A model generated the notes under the pieces. The model had not been told where the DNA came from. It did no database searches and saw only the letters and a list, made by a program, of their open reading frames with translations. The translations under genes and the position numbers were made by a program. This document shows, one piece after another, positions 10,368 through 22,321 of a DNA stretch of 64,000 nt (position 1 is its first letter; each line of letters starts with the position of its first letter). Location: the NCBI GenBank assembly GCA_010279815.1, contig QEOQ01000274.1, positions 192,101 through 256,100 of the forward strand, read 5' to 3'. Source of the DNA: Brachionus plicatilis. Its lineage: Eukaryota; Rotifera; Eurotatoria; Ploima; Brachionidae.

Positions 10368-13300
10368 TTAAAACCGACTGAATTTAATTTTATCATTGTG
10401 TAAATTAAAAACTTCGAAACCACTTAATTCAAAGTCATCATAATTAACTTTAAGATTTTTTCTTTCATTAATAAAAGCTTCATAAATTTTCAAATTGCTC
10501 TCTTTTATTTGAACAGTGGTGGGATCATTAAGACGGTTCATATTCAAATGATCTTCATAAATGGCCAAATTTTTATCTGAAAAAGTCTTCAACGGGTCTT
10601 GACATAACTGTTCCGCTACAAAAAACTTTTGGTACACTTTATCTTTGGTATGTTTGTAGCTTATTTGGATGCGCTGCGCATCTTCTGCATATTTCATGTA
10701 AACATTTAAACTCTTGGTTGGAACTTCGTATATTTTTCTGGCTTTTTTCTCTGGTGATGAACGACTCAAAGGTTTTTCGCTATTATTTGCCTTGAGAGAA
10801 AAATCAGGAACAAAAGAATTCGAATCATCCGTAAAGTCATCATCAGACGAAGAATTTAGAAGCATTGATTCAGTACTTAGATTTTTGGCACTATTAGTCA
10901 AGCCTGAAAAGCTTTTCTTCTTGAATTTGAACGGATCCAGAATTGCCATAATATTTCCAGTAAATCCCTGACTTGGCAAATTGTTCGCAATACGATTTGT
11001 ACTCAAGTTGTTGAAGTAGAAAATCTCATGAAATGCTGTCAACCGATTCGGTGTGTAAAAATCATCATACAAGTTTATTTTTGGATCATTCTTGCTCTTC
11101 AATGGTTCAACATGCATAAAATCCGCTAAGCTTTTAAATTCTGAGGCAGCAAAAAAATTAAATTAAAGAAAGTTTTTTTTTGTTTCCTTTTATTATTTAC
11201 CTATTTCGTAAGGCATAGGTAAGCATTCAAAAAGTTTCAAATCGATCCATTCTATGTAATTTTTGAGTGACTTATATGGCTGCATTATTAAGCTATCATG
11301 TAGATAGCAGTCTGTGTTCAGCTCCCAAATGTGACAAGAGCTTGATTTTGGTTGAAAAATTCCAAGAAATAAATTGATGGCATTCTGTTTATCAGCGTCT
11401 ATTTTTTTTAAATATTAAATTAAGTACTTTTTATATGCATAATTATTAACTATTTTTATTTGAAGAGATTTTATGAATTTTTATACCAATCTAAGCTTAA
11501 ATTTTTGTTCAAAGAAAAATATCTTATGGAAAAACTTTCAAAAATTAATTTGATTAAACAAAATTTTTTATTAATTTCTGAGATTAATTGCTGACAAAAT
11601 AAATACAAACAAAAAAATGAGCTCCTCAACTTCCAGTTCAATTAGAATTTTTTTTTCTCTTAAAATTACCACATTGTGAATTTTAAAACAAAATTTAAAA
11701 AGCTTTAAAAAATTACATTTATGAGATTAAAATTTGTTCTTTAAATTGTATCAGCTGACACATTCAATTTTTTACCTAAATTCAGCTTCTGAAAAACAAT
11801 TTTCTTACAGTGCCGATTTGAAATCTACTTGTCAAATCGGCACTGTATATAGTTTAATATTTTAGAATTTTAGAGTTAATTTAGGTGATAAATTGAAGAT
11901 ATCAGCTGATACAATTCACAAAACCAATTTTTTAGAAAAAAAGATTGTTCTTCAATTTTTAAAAAATTCACTAAGATTATTATTATATTAAATAAATTTC
12001 TATTTTGTGATTTTTAAACTTTTCAATTATTTAATTTTTTAGGAAAAAAACATTCTAAGAAATGAACATTAACCTTAACTAGATTATCGATCAAATGTTA
12101 TCTCTATGTAGGCAAATTGAAGTTTCAGATCAAATTTTAAGATCAAATCGATCATTTAAAATTTCAAAACTTAATTAATCTAATGATTTTGATAATATTT
12201 AAGAAATAAATACTAAACATTACTAGACATGTTATGTCTAATAATAGTTCATTATCAAATAAACATCAAAATGATTGATCTCTAATTTATTTGACAAAAA
12301 CAGTCTATAATTTAAATAATTCAGGTTAAGTTAATTCACAAATTCAAATTTATAACTTTTATATCCATTCATTCAAACTAAAATAATTTTATTTTTCCAC
12401 TTAAATAAATTTTAAATTTAAAAATAGTGAAATTTTTTGTCTTTAAAAGTAAATTTTCAGTAAAAATCAATTAAAATATTTAAACCTTTTAAAGTTCGAT
12501 AAAAAGGAACATTTTAAAATTTTAAATATGAAAATAAACTTGACATTACATGTCAAGTCATTGCCTAGGAAAAAAAATATTTTTCTCTATTATTTAAAAA
12601 AAATATTACAATTTATATTTTGATCTTTTGATCTTGATCTTAAACTTCAATTTGCCTCTATGTACTGATTTGAAAGTTGGTGCAAAGATTGGTGAGATTA
12701 ATTTGTCCATTCTTGCCTACTGTGATGATATAGTCTTATTATCACCCTCGGAAGAACACATTCAAATTTTGCCAAGCCTACCTATTGGAAATCAAAATTC
12801 AATAAATGGTGTCGTGGAAAATAAGATGAAAAAAGTGAAAAGAGATTTTACTCTCTAAATAGTGTTGGATGCATACCAAAACTAATGAGGCCTGAAACTA
12901 TATCTTTTTTTATAAAAACAGTTCTCTCAATCAACCTCTAGATATCATTTAGATAATATCTTCATTAATGAAAAGAGTTTGAAGGAATTTGATATACGAG
13001 AAAATATTTGAATACTTAAGGAAAGATTATAAAATATTTGATATGGTGCTTTGAATGAAGCAATTCTGGACTAAATGACTCGATAAAATACATTTTTTTT
13101 TAATTGAATTTTGTATGTTAAATAATCTAAATCATTTTCTTGTATATAAACTAAATTTTTTACTTAAGGACATTTTGAATCTGAAAATCTAACTTTTAAA
13201 AAAATTTTAAAAATTAAATAAAATATTATAAAATAAAATATTTAAATAAACTAAAATAAAATTTTTTGAAAAAATTTGCTAAATTTGTTTAATTTTTAAC

Positions 13301-16300
13301 TTTTAACTCAAGCAGATTTGAAGGAAACAAATGGGACGGCTGAAAATTTGTCATTTTGTAAAGTTTTTGATGCGCTTTCAGAATCGTGGTCGATATTATT
13401 GTAAAAATTAGGGGAAGGAATCAAAACTCAACTTTGAAATTTAAAAAAGTCGATTTTTCTTATTATTGTGTATTACTTGGCCAAAAATAATTAAAATAAC
13501 TATGATTATATTATTCTATTGTAGCTTATAGTCTCAGCTATCAATAGAGGGGTCGATTATTATATCAAGCTTTTGTATTCATTAGTTATATGAATTTGAA
13601 TACTATTAACTTTTTTGAGTTGGTCAACTTCCGGCCTCTAGTACCCAAAGAGGACATAATTTAAAAATTAAAAATCAAGTACACTATAATGTATTTTTGG
13701 TCGTAGAATTCAAATATCATAATGGTTTTTTAAAAAAATGAAAAATCAAAATTAGATTTTCAGGTTCAAAATGTCCTTATAAAATAGATATTTGATTGTA
13801 TTTTAAGTTCTTATTTCAATTTGTCCATGGGACTTAAACTTTAATTAAATAAATAAATAAATAAATTATAAGTTTTATTTTCATTCTTTTTCCTACATTT
13901 CTCCTTTCTTCCTCCTTTCTTCTTCGACTAAAAGAATACAATAAAGGAATAGAAAGGAAGAATTGATTAAAAGAAATTTTTAATTAAAATAAAAGTCCGA
14001 AGAATATCATCTTCAACTTTTTCATTTAGATTCAAGATCAAGATAATATTAAAATTTTTGTTTGTTTATACTCTTGGGCTAGATGATTGACTGTAATCTA
14101 GTCCTATATGAATTTAATACTATGAATTTATTACTAATGATTTTAGTACTAAATTCTTAAATAAGAAATTAATACTAAATGCTTATTTTAAAATTAAATC
14201 TAAATCCTTATTTTCGAATTTAATACTTAACGACTTTAATACTACAAGAAAATAATACTATAAGAAGTTAATAATAATTGAAAATTTTATCTATAAAAAA
14301 CAATAAATGCCGAAAATCAAATTTTTGCACATTATATAGAGTTAAATTAAATAGAACTTGACTAAAAAATAAATATAATTGATTTATCATTTTGAATTTT
14401 ATAATTAAAGGCTAATTAATATAATTAGATGACTTCTTGTATATATATAAACCAATCTTTGGTGCTCTTCAATTAACTTAAAATATTTTAAAATTATCTA
14501 AAAAACTCAAAACAAAACAAAATTTGAAAATGTCCAAACCAACTTTAATCCAAAGTAATTTTGGAATCGAAGGTAAGAAAAAATCCCACCCAGTGGTTAT
14601 CTTTGAAAATCAAATATACTGGTGGAAAAATTGTAATAAAGGCCTTTCCGAAAAATTTTATTATCATCTACGGAATCAACACAAATGTACTGCCACAATA
14701 AAATTAGTCGGTGAAGAAGTCGAAACTTTTTCGATCCTTAATAAAATAAATTTTAATGTCAACAATTTTTTTAATTATTAGCTTAAATTCTTAATAAGAG
14801 AAAAAAATAGTATTAAATAAGAAAAGTATAAAATTCATTTAGTACTAAAATCATTAGTACTAAATTCATAGTATTAAATTCCTTTAAAAAAGTTCTTTAA
14901 ATGGTTGAATATATTTAGATAAAATTTTTTTTTTTGACTCATTTTAAAATTCGGTTTTTTGGACCGATTTTAATTTTTTGACCTGTCTTAGGAAAAATCG
15001 ATTTGTATCAGCCCTATTTAAAACACTTAAGAAAAAAATAGAACCACTTGGTAAAATTCTTAAATTAAAAATACATCAAAACCAAAGTAAATAATTATTT
15101 AAATGGATCTCAAAAATGAATTAATTGTGTTTTAATTTTCAATATAATCAAAGTACTTAATTTTAATTTTTCCTTATAAAATCCATACCTGAAAAAGCGT
15201 TGCTGTAATATCTAGAAATAGTGTGTATCATGTCTCTTGATTGACTGGCAATTGAATTTTTACCATAAGTATCAACTCTGTGAACTTCATTCAGAAAATT
15301 TAATTTTTAAAAGTGATAAAAAATTCCGAAAAACAAACCTAGCTGAGAGCCTCCATATTGCTGAGCAATGGCATCGCTAAAAAAAATTTTTTAAAAATTA
15401 AAAAATTTTTTTCTATCTTACTTGATCTTACCCACATTTCTCGTATAGATCAATTAGCATTTTTTCACACAGACTCTCTACCCCAAAACTCGGTGTTGAC
15501 AAAATTCCAAGTGCATAAAGCTAAATTTAATAAATCTGAAAAATTTGATTCAAAGTTAAAGTTTTGTAATCTTCTACTTGGTGAGCCAAAGCGCATTTAC
15601 CAATAACATACATGGCAGTGTTTGTTCTGTCAAGACAATCAACACAATTCACGCGTACAATTCCGGCCTGAAAATCGTATTTTCGCTGCTCTTTTTCATT
15701 GCTGAGAATATTGTCAAAATTTTTGAAAAACTTTGTTTTCGAAATGCACGATTCTGCAATGTCATTCAATCTCTTCATCACATTTCCTTTGTCTCTTTTA
15801 ATTAAAATTTCAAAAAATTATGTAGGAAAATTATTTTAAATAATAGAAAAGAATTGGATCAGGATTAAACTGATACCAAATAAAGGGTAATATAACATAA
15901 TAAAGTTATAGAGTTTTAAATAATTTTTGCAAAGTTTTGGTATTGTGAATTTCAAATACAAATTGAACAAAAATACTTCATTTTTTGATAAATTAAAATT
16001 AATGTAAATAAAAAATATTAGGAAAAAATACTGCAACATACTTTGCAGTACCTTTTTTATCAAAAATAATTTTTATGATGAAAATAAAAGCAAAAAATAA
16101 AGCATCAATGAGATCTAAAGAGATTATTGATATGATATACAAAAAAATTAAGAAAATAATTTTTTAATTTTTCTTTTCGTATTTTTTAATTTTGTCAGCC
16201 ACCAAAAGAGTGGTAGCTGATTGGTAAAACAACAAAAGCCGATTAATTTTGATTTAAAACAGTGGTGGAAAGGTATTAAATCCAGACTCCCTAATTTCTA

Positions 16301-19300
16301 TGATGAAATTAAGTGGTATTTGATTGTCAATTTAAATTCTTGTGACTCAGAGAGAGCCTTTTCTAAACATAAAATAATTTGGATGAGGACACTATTAGGA
16401 TAAATAATTTTTTTCTATTTTAATTTTCCAGACCATCAGATAGAGGATGAAGAGCAAGAAATTGATGATTATATTATACCTTTGGCAGTAGACGGTGACA
16501 GTGATTCAAAACTTTTTTTATATTTTAAAAGAAATTTTATCTTAAATTTAATGATATTACTTAAAAAATTGTAAATTTTAAAAAATCAAATTACAAATAA
16601 TAAAATAAAAAATTTTGGAAACCTAACCTATACCTGAGCCAAAATAGAGATTTAGAGATTACCCTTAGATTTTCTGAATTTTTTTTGAATAATCTGCTAT
16701 TACCTAGTAATCTAATAATTTGATATGTCATATTTTCAATTTTTCAATTGAAGGTTCATTTAATTTTTAAATAAACTAAATGTATGTGGGTACTAATTTT
16801 AATTTTTTAAAATTTTGTTAAATTCTTTCATCTTAAACATTATTAAGTTTTATGAATTTTAAAGTTTGAATGAATAATTAATTGATAAATTTTATACTAA
16901 AAATAATACAAAAATCTAATTTTTTTGTTATTTTTATAAAAACTTAAAATAAAGTTTTAAAAATAAATTTTAATATTCAAGCATTTTTTTTTTTTATTTT
17001 AAAGCTTTTTATTAAAAAAATTTTTATTAATTTTTTTTTGTAAAATTTAAAGCAGAAACATATTTTTATGTATAGTCAACTTCCTAAACCATGACCAAGT
17101 TTAATTTAAAACAAATTCTTCTACTCTCAATGAAACCACACAAATCTAGTATGCTACTTTATTTTTAAGATTCCTTTATGTATCCTTTATGGAACTTTAC
17201 AGAATAAAACAAAATCTGGGGACCAAACGTAACTTTTATGTCCTTTATGTAGTTTTCTGATTGAAAAAGCTTTAAAATTAGGAACTTAATGTATCCTTAA
17301 ATTAAAATTAAATAAATCATTCAAGTTAAAGAAAAAAGTTTACGACGACGACGTTCTGGCGAGTTCTTTCGCTTAGTCAAACTATGGTTTGTTTTATGGT
17401 AAGTTTTTGTTCAATTAAAATGGGAGAAAATATGGGGTAAGGAGTTTATTTAGATGTAAATAATTGACTTAAATAATTTAAATTACTACTTTCATACTTG
17501 TTATATAGATTTATATGGCATAAAAATAATCAAGTGCATAAAAGTAAGAGTATTTGGTCAGGATTGATTACAAAATACTTGAAAGATTACAAACTTGGTA
17601 AATAAATAGATGAGTTTGGGAAAGGAATAATTTTAAAAAATTAGGCAATACATAAAGTATAGCCTTTATCTCGGAACCAAATTTTAATTTATAAAATAAT
17701 ATTTTACCTTTTTTTCAAAAACACAATTTCGCATTGTTTTCCATTTAATTTTTCAACTAAAAAATAAAGCCTTTTCTTAATACTAATTTTTGATCAAAAT
17801 CATCAACTTTATTTTGGTGGTCTATATTACTTTCCCAAGCTAATTTTTCTTTTTATTTATTTGATTCAAATTAACCTCCATCNNNNNNNNNNNNNNNNNN
17901 NNNNNNNNNNNNNNNNNNNNNNNNNNNNNNNNNNNNNNNNNNNNNNNNNNNNNNNNNNNNNNNNNNNNNNNNNNNNNNNNNNNNNNNNNNNNNNNNNNNN
18001 NNNNNNNNNNNNNNNNNNNNNNNNNNNNNNNNNNNNNNNNNNNNNNNNNNNNNNNNNNNNNNNNNNNNNNNNNNNNNNNNNNNNNNNNNNNNNNNNNNNN
18101 NNNNNNNNNNNNNNNNNNNNNNNNNNNNNNNNNNNNNNNNNNNNNNNNNNNNNNNNNNNNNNNNNNNNNNNNNNNNNNNNNNNNNNNNNNNNNNNNNNNN
18201 NNNNNNNNNNNNNNNNNNNNNNNNNNNNNNNNNNNNNNNNNNNNNNNNNNNNNNNNNNNNNNNNNNNNNNNNNNNNNNNNNNNNNNNNNNNNNNNNNNNN
18301 NNNNNNNNNNNNNNNNNNNNNNNNNNNNNNNNNNNNNNNNNNNNNNNNNNNNNNNNNNNNNNNNNNNNNNNNNNNNNNNAATTTTTCTGTAAAAAAAATT
18401 AATTAAAATGTTTTTTTTTTTATTTGAAAATAAAAAAAAATAATCTGAAAAAATAAAAATATTTAGCTGATGAAAAGAAATACTTCTCCCTCAATTTACC
18501 TACTCATTTAAATTAAAATCAGTGTTGTTCAAAAATCATAAAATCAAAGTTAAGTCATTTGACTTAAAATTTTTTTTTGAAATTAAACGGTTTTAAAAAA
18601 AGTTAAATTAGTAAGACTTTTTATCTTAGAGTAAAATTATTCTCAATTCAAAAAAACAAGTCAAATGACATTATTTTCTTTAAAAAAATTTTGAAAATAT
18701 TTAAAAATGGCTTTTTTTTTACTTTTGCACAAAGTCTGATTAAAATACAAAAAAATTTTTAAATATGTATCCAACTTTACAAGGTTTAGTCTAAAACAGA
18801 ACCAATTTTACTTGAAAAATGGTACTCACATTTTGTTAAATTTTGCCATATCAAAGCAAATGTAGTCAATAAAATTTTGGTTTGGTAAAAACTGCTTCAA
18901 ATAATCCAGACTCAGTTTGTACTCATTTGCTAGAATACTTTCTTGAGGCTTTTTTTCCCTCATTTTAACTAAATTTAGAATGATAACCGGAGCACCGAAC
19001 CGTGAGAACAACTGTTTGAAATGCCTAGCTGCGACTGTGGCAAAAGGGTCCACATTTCCAACTAGAAAATTAAATTTTTTAAATAAAACAACCTAAAAAA
19101 AATTTAGTCAACATACTAACTATGGGTGGTTTGGGCACCGCTTTCGGGTCCTGTGACCAAAAGCATGGAATCGAGCCTCTTGTGTGCACAAATGAAGTAA
19201 AATAGCCCTTTTCAAAAGAAGAAATCGAACCATTGTGAACAATTTGCTCTGTTTCAACTTCGTTGGCAACATAGCCTTCGTTGGTGCCACCTCTTTTCAA

Positions 19301-20605
19301 GAATCTGGTTCCAGCATATTTTTGAGAGCGTCTTGCGATCAAAGTCACAAAAACGGTGCATCCAAATATGTTCAAGCGTAAAATGTTAAGAAAAATATTT
19401 AATTTAAATTTAAATTTAATTTTGTCTAAATTTTCTAAAGGATATTTGATTGAGCTAAGTAGCCGTGAATTAAATACACAATCCATGAATAACCAATTTT
19501 TTTAATCACCGGCTCAAGCAAAAAATCATTCCACATAAATTTAGTTGACGGCTTATTTTTGACACCCAAAATTTTCAATGCTTCACAATTTTTCTGACCA
19601 TCTCTTACACTTGAAAAATTGTGCTGCATTGTATGCGTCAAATCATACGTGTAGCTGTAGTAAAAATTTTGTCTCAGGTCAATTGTCTGGAACATTTTCA
19701 CATATCTTTGCTCTTCCTGGTTCACTTCCTTGTTACTTGACTTTTCTACATAAGGAATGTAGACCATTACAACATCCTCTATGGTATACACCACATGGTA
19801 TCCTAGTATTGCCACAGGAAGCTGCTTGGTCACCAATATCATGTAGTATCCTTCCACAAATTTTACAAAACCTTCAACAAAATTTACCAAATATTCTTCT
19901 CCCAAATTCAAATACCTAAAATAAAATGGGCACTAAACTGCCGCACAATGCCATTGTTTATGCCATTGGACTGCGCTTTTCCTGGTAAATTATCAATATT
20001 GATCATTGAAATCAATTCTTTTATCTCTTGCTGGTCATATTCATGCTAAATAATTAATTTAAAAATAAATTCTGCTAACTCTCTACCAGAGTTGTTTAAA
20101 AGTCACAAGTCTCAAGTCAAGTCCAAGTCCAAACTTTTTTTTTTAAATTTTTTTAAAGTCCAAGTCCTGGCTTTAAAATTGTGAATACTAGAGAAGAATT
20201 GTGAAGAATTTTATGCTAAAATTGCAAGAAAATTCTGAAATATGGCAAATCCATTTGAATTAAACAACCCTTATTCGAATATCTTCTTGGACTTTGGAAA
20301 AAAAAAAAGTCTGGACTTGGACTTTTTTTTGGGACTTTTAAACAACTCTGTTCTTTACTCTGAATTACTATGTCTTCACTAAACGAAAGCTTTTTAGGAT
20401 CACAGGTCCGATCGAGTTTTATCACACGAAAGAGAGTCTCGGACGAATTCGATCCGATCATGTAGAAACTCTAAGGTAAAATTTTTTTAATTATTAATAT
20501 AATAGAATATTAAATTGATAAATATACATGATTTGTTTCGTAAACTGTAATTTTTTGAATCAAATTTATCAGTGGATAAGTGAGAGTTTGGCAATTTTTT
20601 TCCAT
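10368..20605 (-). CDS. FIG4: FIG4-type Sac-domain polyphosphoinositide phosphatase
   Basis: Twelve exons on the minus strand, all in phase: 20605-20528, 20470-20369, 20045-19916, 19871-19446, 19377-19117, 19061-18830, 15794-15578, 15520-15432, 15376-15339, 15284-15189, 11398-11201, 11140-10368. They give 879 residues, close to the usual ~907. FIG4 is a phosphatidylinositol 3,5-bisphosphate phosphatase acting with PIKfyve and VAC14 on endolysosomes. Landmarks: [71 protein letters not shown], then the catalytic CX5R motif [10 protein letters not shown] (Cys460, Arg466), QQYGGSQL and [20 protein letters not shown]. The last exon is acidic and serine-rich. Intron 4 (19445-19378) has AT-AC ends and U12-type signals. 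Introns 6 (3.0 kb) and 10 (3.8 kb) hold transposon debris. Exon assignments come from splice signals plus alignment to my knowledge of the family. Confidence 0.93.
11640..11990. mobile_element. foldback MITE with central 16-bp hairpin, in FIG4 intron 10
   Basis: TTGTATCAGCTGACACATTC near 11746 is mirrored by the inverted GATATCAGCTGATACAATTC near 11900. At the centre 11806-11821 and 11832-11847 pair perfectly over 16 bp with a 10-nt loop. Outer limits are approximate. Confidence 0.5.
12628..12960 (+). pseudogene. LINE reverse transcriptase fragment in FIG4 intron 10
   Basis: The frame reads ...[20 protein letters not shown]..., the YxDD catalytic box of a non-LTR reverse transcriptase (here YCDD) with the usual LLSPS that follows. 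It is followed by frameshifted sequence with stops. Only this block survives, antisense to FIG4. Confidence 0.7.
13165..13779. mobile_element. 615-bp inverted-repeat element in FIG4 intron 10
   Basis: TAAGGACATTTTGAATCTGA (13165-13184, continuing AAATCTAA) is repeated inverted at 13752-13779 with one mismatch, giving a 28-bp terminal repeat. No ORF is recognised inside, and no clear target duplication. It is a non-autonomous DNA transposon of unassigned family. Confidence 0.6.
14110..14881. mobile_element. 772-bp inverted-repeat element carrying a FLYWCH-like ORF
   Basis: The left terminus 14110-14153 (GAATTTAATACTATGAATTT...) matches the inverted right terminus 14838-14881 over about 44 bp with one mismatch. 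Subterminal TTATTTAATACTA-type repeats follow on both sides. The 83-codon ORF lies between the arms. No target duplication was found next to the termini. It is inserted in FIG4 intron 10, with its ORF antisense to FIG4. Confidence 0.7.
14530..14781 (+). CDS. FLYWCH-type zinc-finger-like protein, element-borne
   Basis: Eighty-three residues from MSKPTLIQS. The core [20 protein letters not shown] followed by KCTATIK resembles the start of a FLYWCH zinc finger, with aromatic residues at 30-32 and cysteines 35 and 53. The paired histidines that complete the finger are absent, so the domain is truncated or another exon is missing. FLYWCH fingers are the DNA-binding modules of MULE-type transposases and of some host regulators. 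A TATATATAA lies about 80 bp upstream of the ATG. It may be expressed, but the position inside a small element in another gene's intron argues for transposon cargo. Confidence 0.5.
   Translation: MSKPTLIQSNFGIEGKKKSHPVVIFENQIYWWKNCNKGLSEKFYYHLRNQHKCTATIKLVGEEVETFSILNKINFNVNNFFNY
16214..16515 (+). pseudogene. hAT transposase C-terminal dimerisation fragment
   Basis: The frame from about 16221 reads [20 protein letters not shown]... [13 protein letters not shown], the hAT C-terminal dimerisation signature (WW... then SER.FS). After a stop, acidic coding-like sequence resumes at about 16431 ([14 protein letters not shown]), which is typical of hAT tails. It lies in FIG4 intron 6, antisense to FIG4, and is clearly truncated. 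Confidence 0.65.
17883..18379. other. assembly gap (497 N)
   Basis: A run of N within FIG4 intron 6. Exons 6 and 7 join in frame with no missing residues against the family, so the gap probably hides only intron or transposon sequence. Confidence 0.99.
19378..19445 (-). other. U12-type AT-AC intron (FIG4 intron 4)
   Basis: The 68-nt intron begins ATATCCTTT, an exact match to the U12 5' splice consensus. It contains TTTCTTAAC, 8 of 9 bases of the U12 branch consensus TTCCTTAAC, a few bases before the end, and finishes ATTTTAC. Removing it joins ...HGYLAQS to [17 protein letters not shown] in frame, with no residue gained or lost relative to FIG4 proteins. No GT-AG solution restores the frame here. 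Confidence 0.85.
20087..20350. mobile_element. 264-bp hAT-like MITE in FIG4 intron 2
   Basis: It starts CAGAGTTGTTTAAAAGTC and ends GACTTTTAAACAACTCTG, perfect inverted termini with the hAT-typical CAGAG tip. The 8-bp flanks CTCTCTAC and TTCTTTAC agree at 6 of 8 positions, as expected for an aged 8-bp target duplication. Its middle (GATTTGCCATAT..., TTCACAATTCTTCT...) matches 28560-28700 inside the larger element at 26909-28879. Confidence 0.8.
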
Positions 20606-20821
20606 TTTAAATGACAAAAGTGAGAATAAAAAATTATTAATTTTTTAAATTAAAATAAAAAAAAATTTCTAATAAAATTTTTGTAAAAAAAATGCATTAT
20701 TAAATTAACAAAAATTAAATAAATGAGAAATTAATTAGAAAATAGTTTATTTGGTCATGTGATTTGCAGATAAACTAAGATAAAAAATTTGTAATTTTTT
20801 TTATTTTTTTCTTGGATCAAA
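20606..20821. promoter_or_regulatory. shared divergent promoter region FIG4 / SNAPC5
   Basis: Only 216 bp separate the two start codons, which point in opposite directions, so both promoters must lie in or overlap this interval or extend into the first exons. No TATA box is distinguishable from the A/T background. Confidence 0.5.
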
Positions 20822-21170
20822 ATGGATAAGTCTCTGGAAAAATTAAGCGAGCTGAAAAAGCAAGAAGATCTTCTCAAAAAGCTCATTTCAAATTTGGAAT
20901 CCCAAAAGCAAAGGCTTGAAATCGAAGAGCTAAATTTAGTGAACATAATTGAGTAAGAATTTTTTTATTAATATTTTCAAAAAGTTTAATTTAAAAATTT
21001 TAAATTTAATTAGAAAAGAATCAAATTTAGATCAAAATATAAATCATCCAAAATCAATAGTTACCTACGAACAGTCTGCTTATGCAGACGTCGATTTGAA
21101 TCTAGATCCGCTTAGTAAACAAAAATTTCAGCAAGATCAAATTGAGGAAGAGGAGGAAGAAGAGGAATAA
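20822..21170 (+). CDS. SNAPC5: snRNA-activating protein complex subunit 5 homologue
   Basis: Exons 20822-20952 and 21014-21170 give 95 residues (vertebrate SNAPC5 is about 98). SNAPc binds the proximal sequence element of snRNA promoters for RNA polymerases II and III; SNAPC5 is its smallest, stabilising subunit. Residues 3-44 form a Leu/Lys/Glu coiled coil (KLSELKKQEDLLKKLISNLE...), closely following the family's N-terminal pattern and ending EIEELNL. The C-terminus is the diagnostic acidic run of eight glutamates. The 61-nt intron splits codon 44 after its second base with GTAAGA...TTAG. It is transcribed divergently from FIG4. Confidence 0.8.
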
Positions 21171-21454
21171 ATGTCAAAAATTATTTCTAAGTGCAAATTT
21201 ATTCCAGGGTTTAAAATTATTTTGTAAATTATTGTAAGATTAAAATAAATAATTTTTTTATTTCAATTTATGCATTTTTGTTATATCTTTTTTTAAAAAA
21301 GAAAATTTTTTAGTACTAATGGATAATAGATGAAATATCGAATTTTTAAATGTTTTTAGAGAAAAAATATTAAAAGTTGAATAAAAATTTGGATGAAAAA
21401 AAATACTGATTGAAATTAAATGATCGAAGTTTTTAAAAAATTAGCTGAACAAGT

Positions 21455-22158
21455 ATTCTTGGTTCAGCTAAATTGAATCGGATTTTCCTAAAAGATGCAT
21501 CTTAAAAATCTTCCTAAATTTATCTAAAAATACACTATGATGATTTTGACACTAAGAGTAATTTTTTTTTTTAATTTAATCTAAAATAAAATCTTTTTTA
21601 GAGTAACATTCATAAGAGATAAAAGAATTTAATTTTTTTTTAATTAAAGTAAAATTTTTTTTTTTAATAAAAAATTATTAAATCTTCTAATGATTCTATC
21701 TAAATGAATTAAGTCAAGTATTTTCTATACTTTCAGCTAAATAATTTATTTTTCATAATATTCAAGTCAGTATTGCTCAAATGTGTGCAATTTTAACTCA
21801 GTTAAAAGTGGATTTGAAAACTTGATTGATGCATCCAATTTTGGAACTTTGGTAGTGTTTAAAAGCAACTTTTATTTAAAGAAGCTGAGAATTTTATCAA
21901 AATTCGCATTCATTTGAAATTTTGATAACCTTGGGTCTTAATTTGTAAAATGTTATCTTCAATTTAATTTTTTTAATCAAATTTAAAAAATAGACGAATT
22001 TCTTCAATGAAAAATTTACAATTGAACAAATATTGAAGTCAATTTTTCCAAAAAATCCTTGACTTAATTCAAACTCCTACATATTCCAATTTTGCCAAAA
22101 AATATTTTTTTTTTGAAGATGTATCTTTTATGAAAATCAATTTCACTCAACCAAGAAT
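21455..22158. mobile_element. 704-bp imperfect inverted-repeat element
   Basis: The left arm ATTCTTGGTTCAGCTAAATT...CCTAAAAGATGCATCTT is mirrored by the right arm AAGATGTATCTTTTATG...CAACCAAGAAT. The arms are about 50 bp with several mismatches. No ORF is recognised. It occupies most of the space between SNAPC5 and GEMIN7, which are convergent. Confidence 0.5.
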
Positions 22159-22321
22159 TTTTTATTTATATTTTGATTAATTTTAAATATTTTTTTCTAA
22201 GAATATTTCAAAAAACTTATATTTTATCTATCATTCATTAGACATAAAAATTAGGATAATTTTCTCAAAAAATATTTTATTTTTGGATCTAGAGAATTAT
22301 TGCTTTAATTATTAAAATAAA

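Noticed and set aside
17861..18406. 181-codon open frame over the first gap
   Set aside because: Made almost entirely of N; no sequence evidence.
20216..20461. FIG4 exon 2 extended to 20216
   Set aside because: The open frame runs on into a hAT-like MITE; the splice donor at 20368 restores the FIG4 protein.
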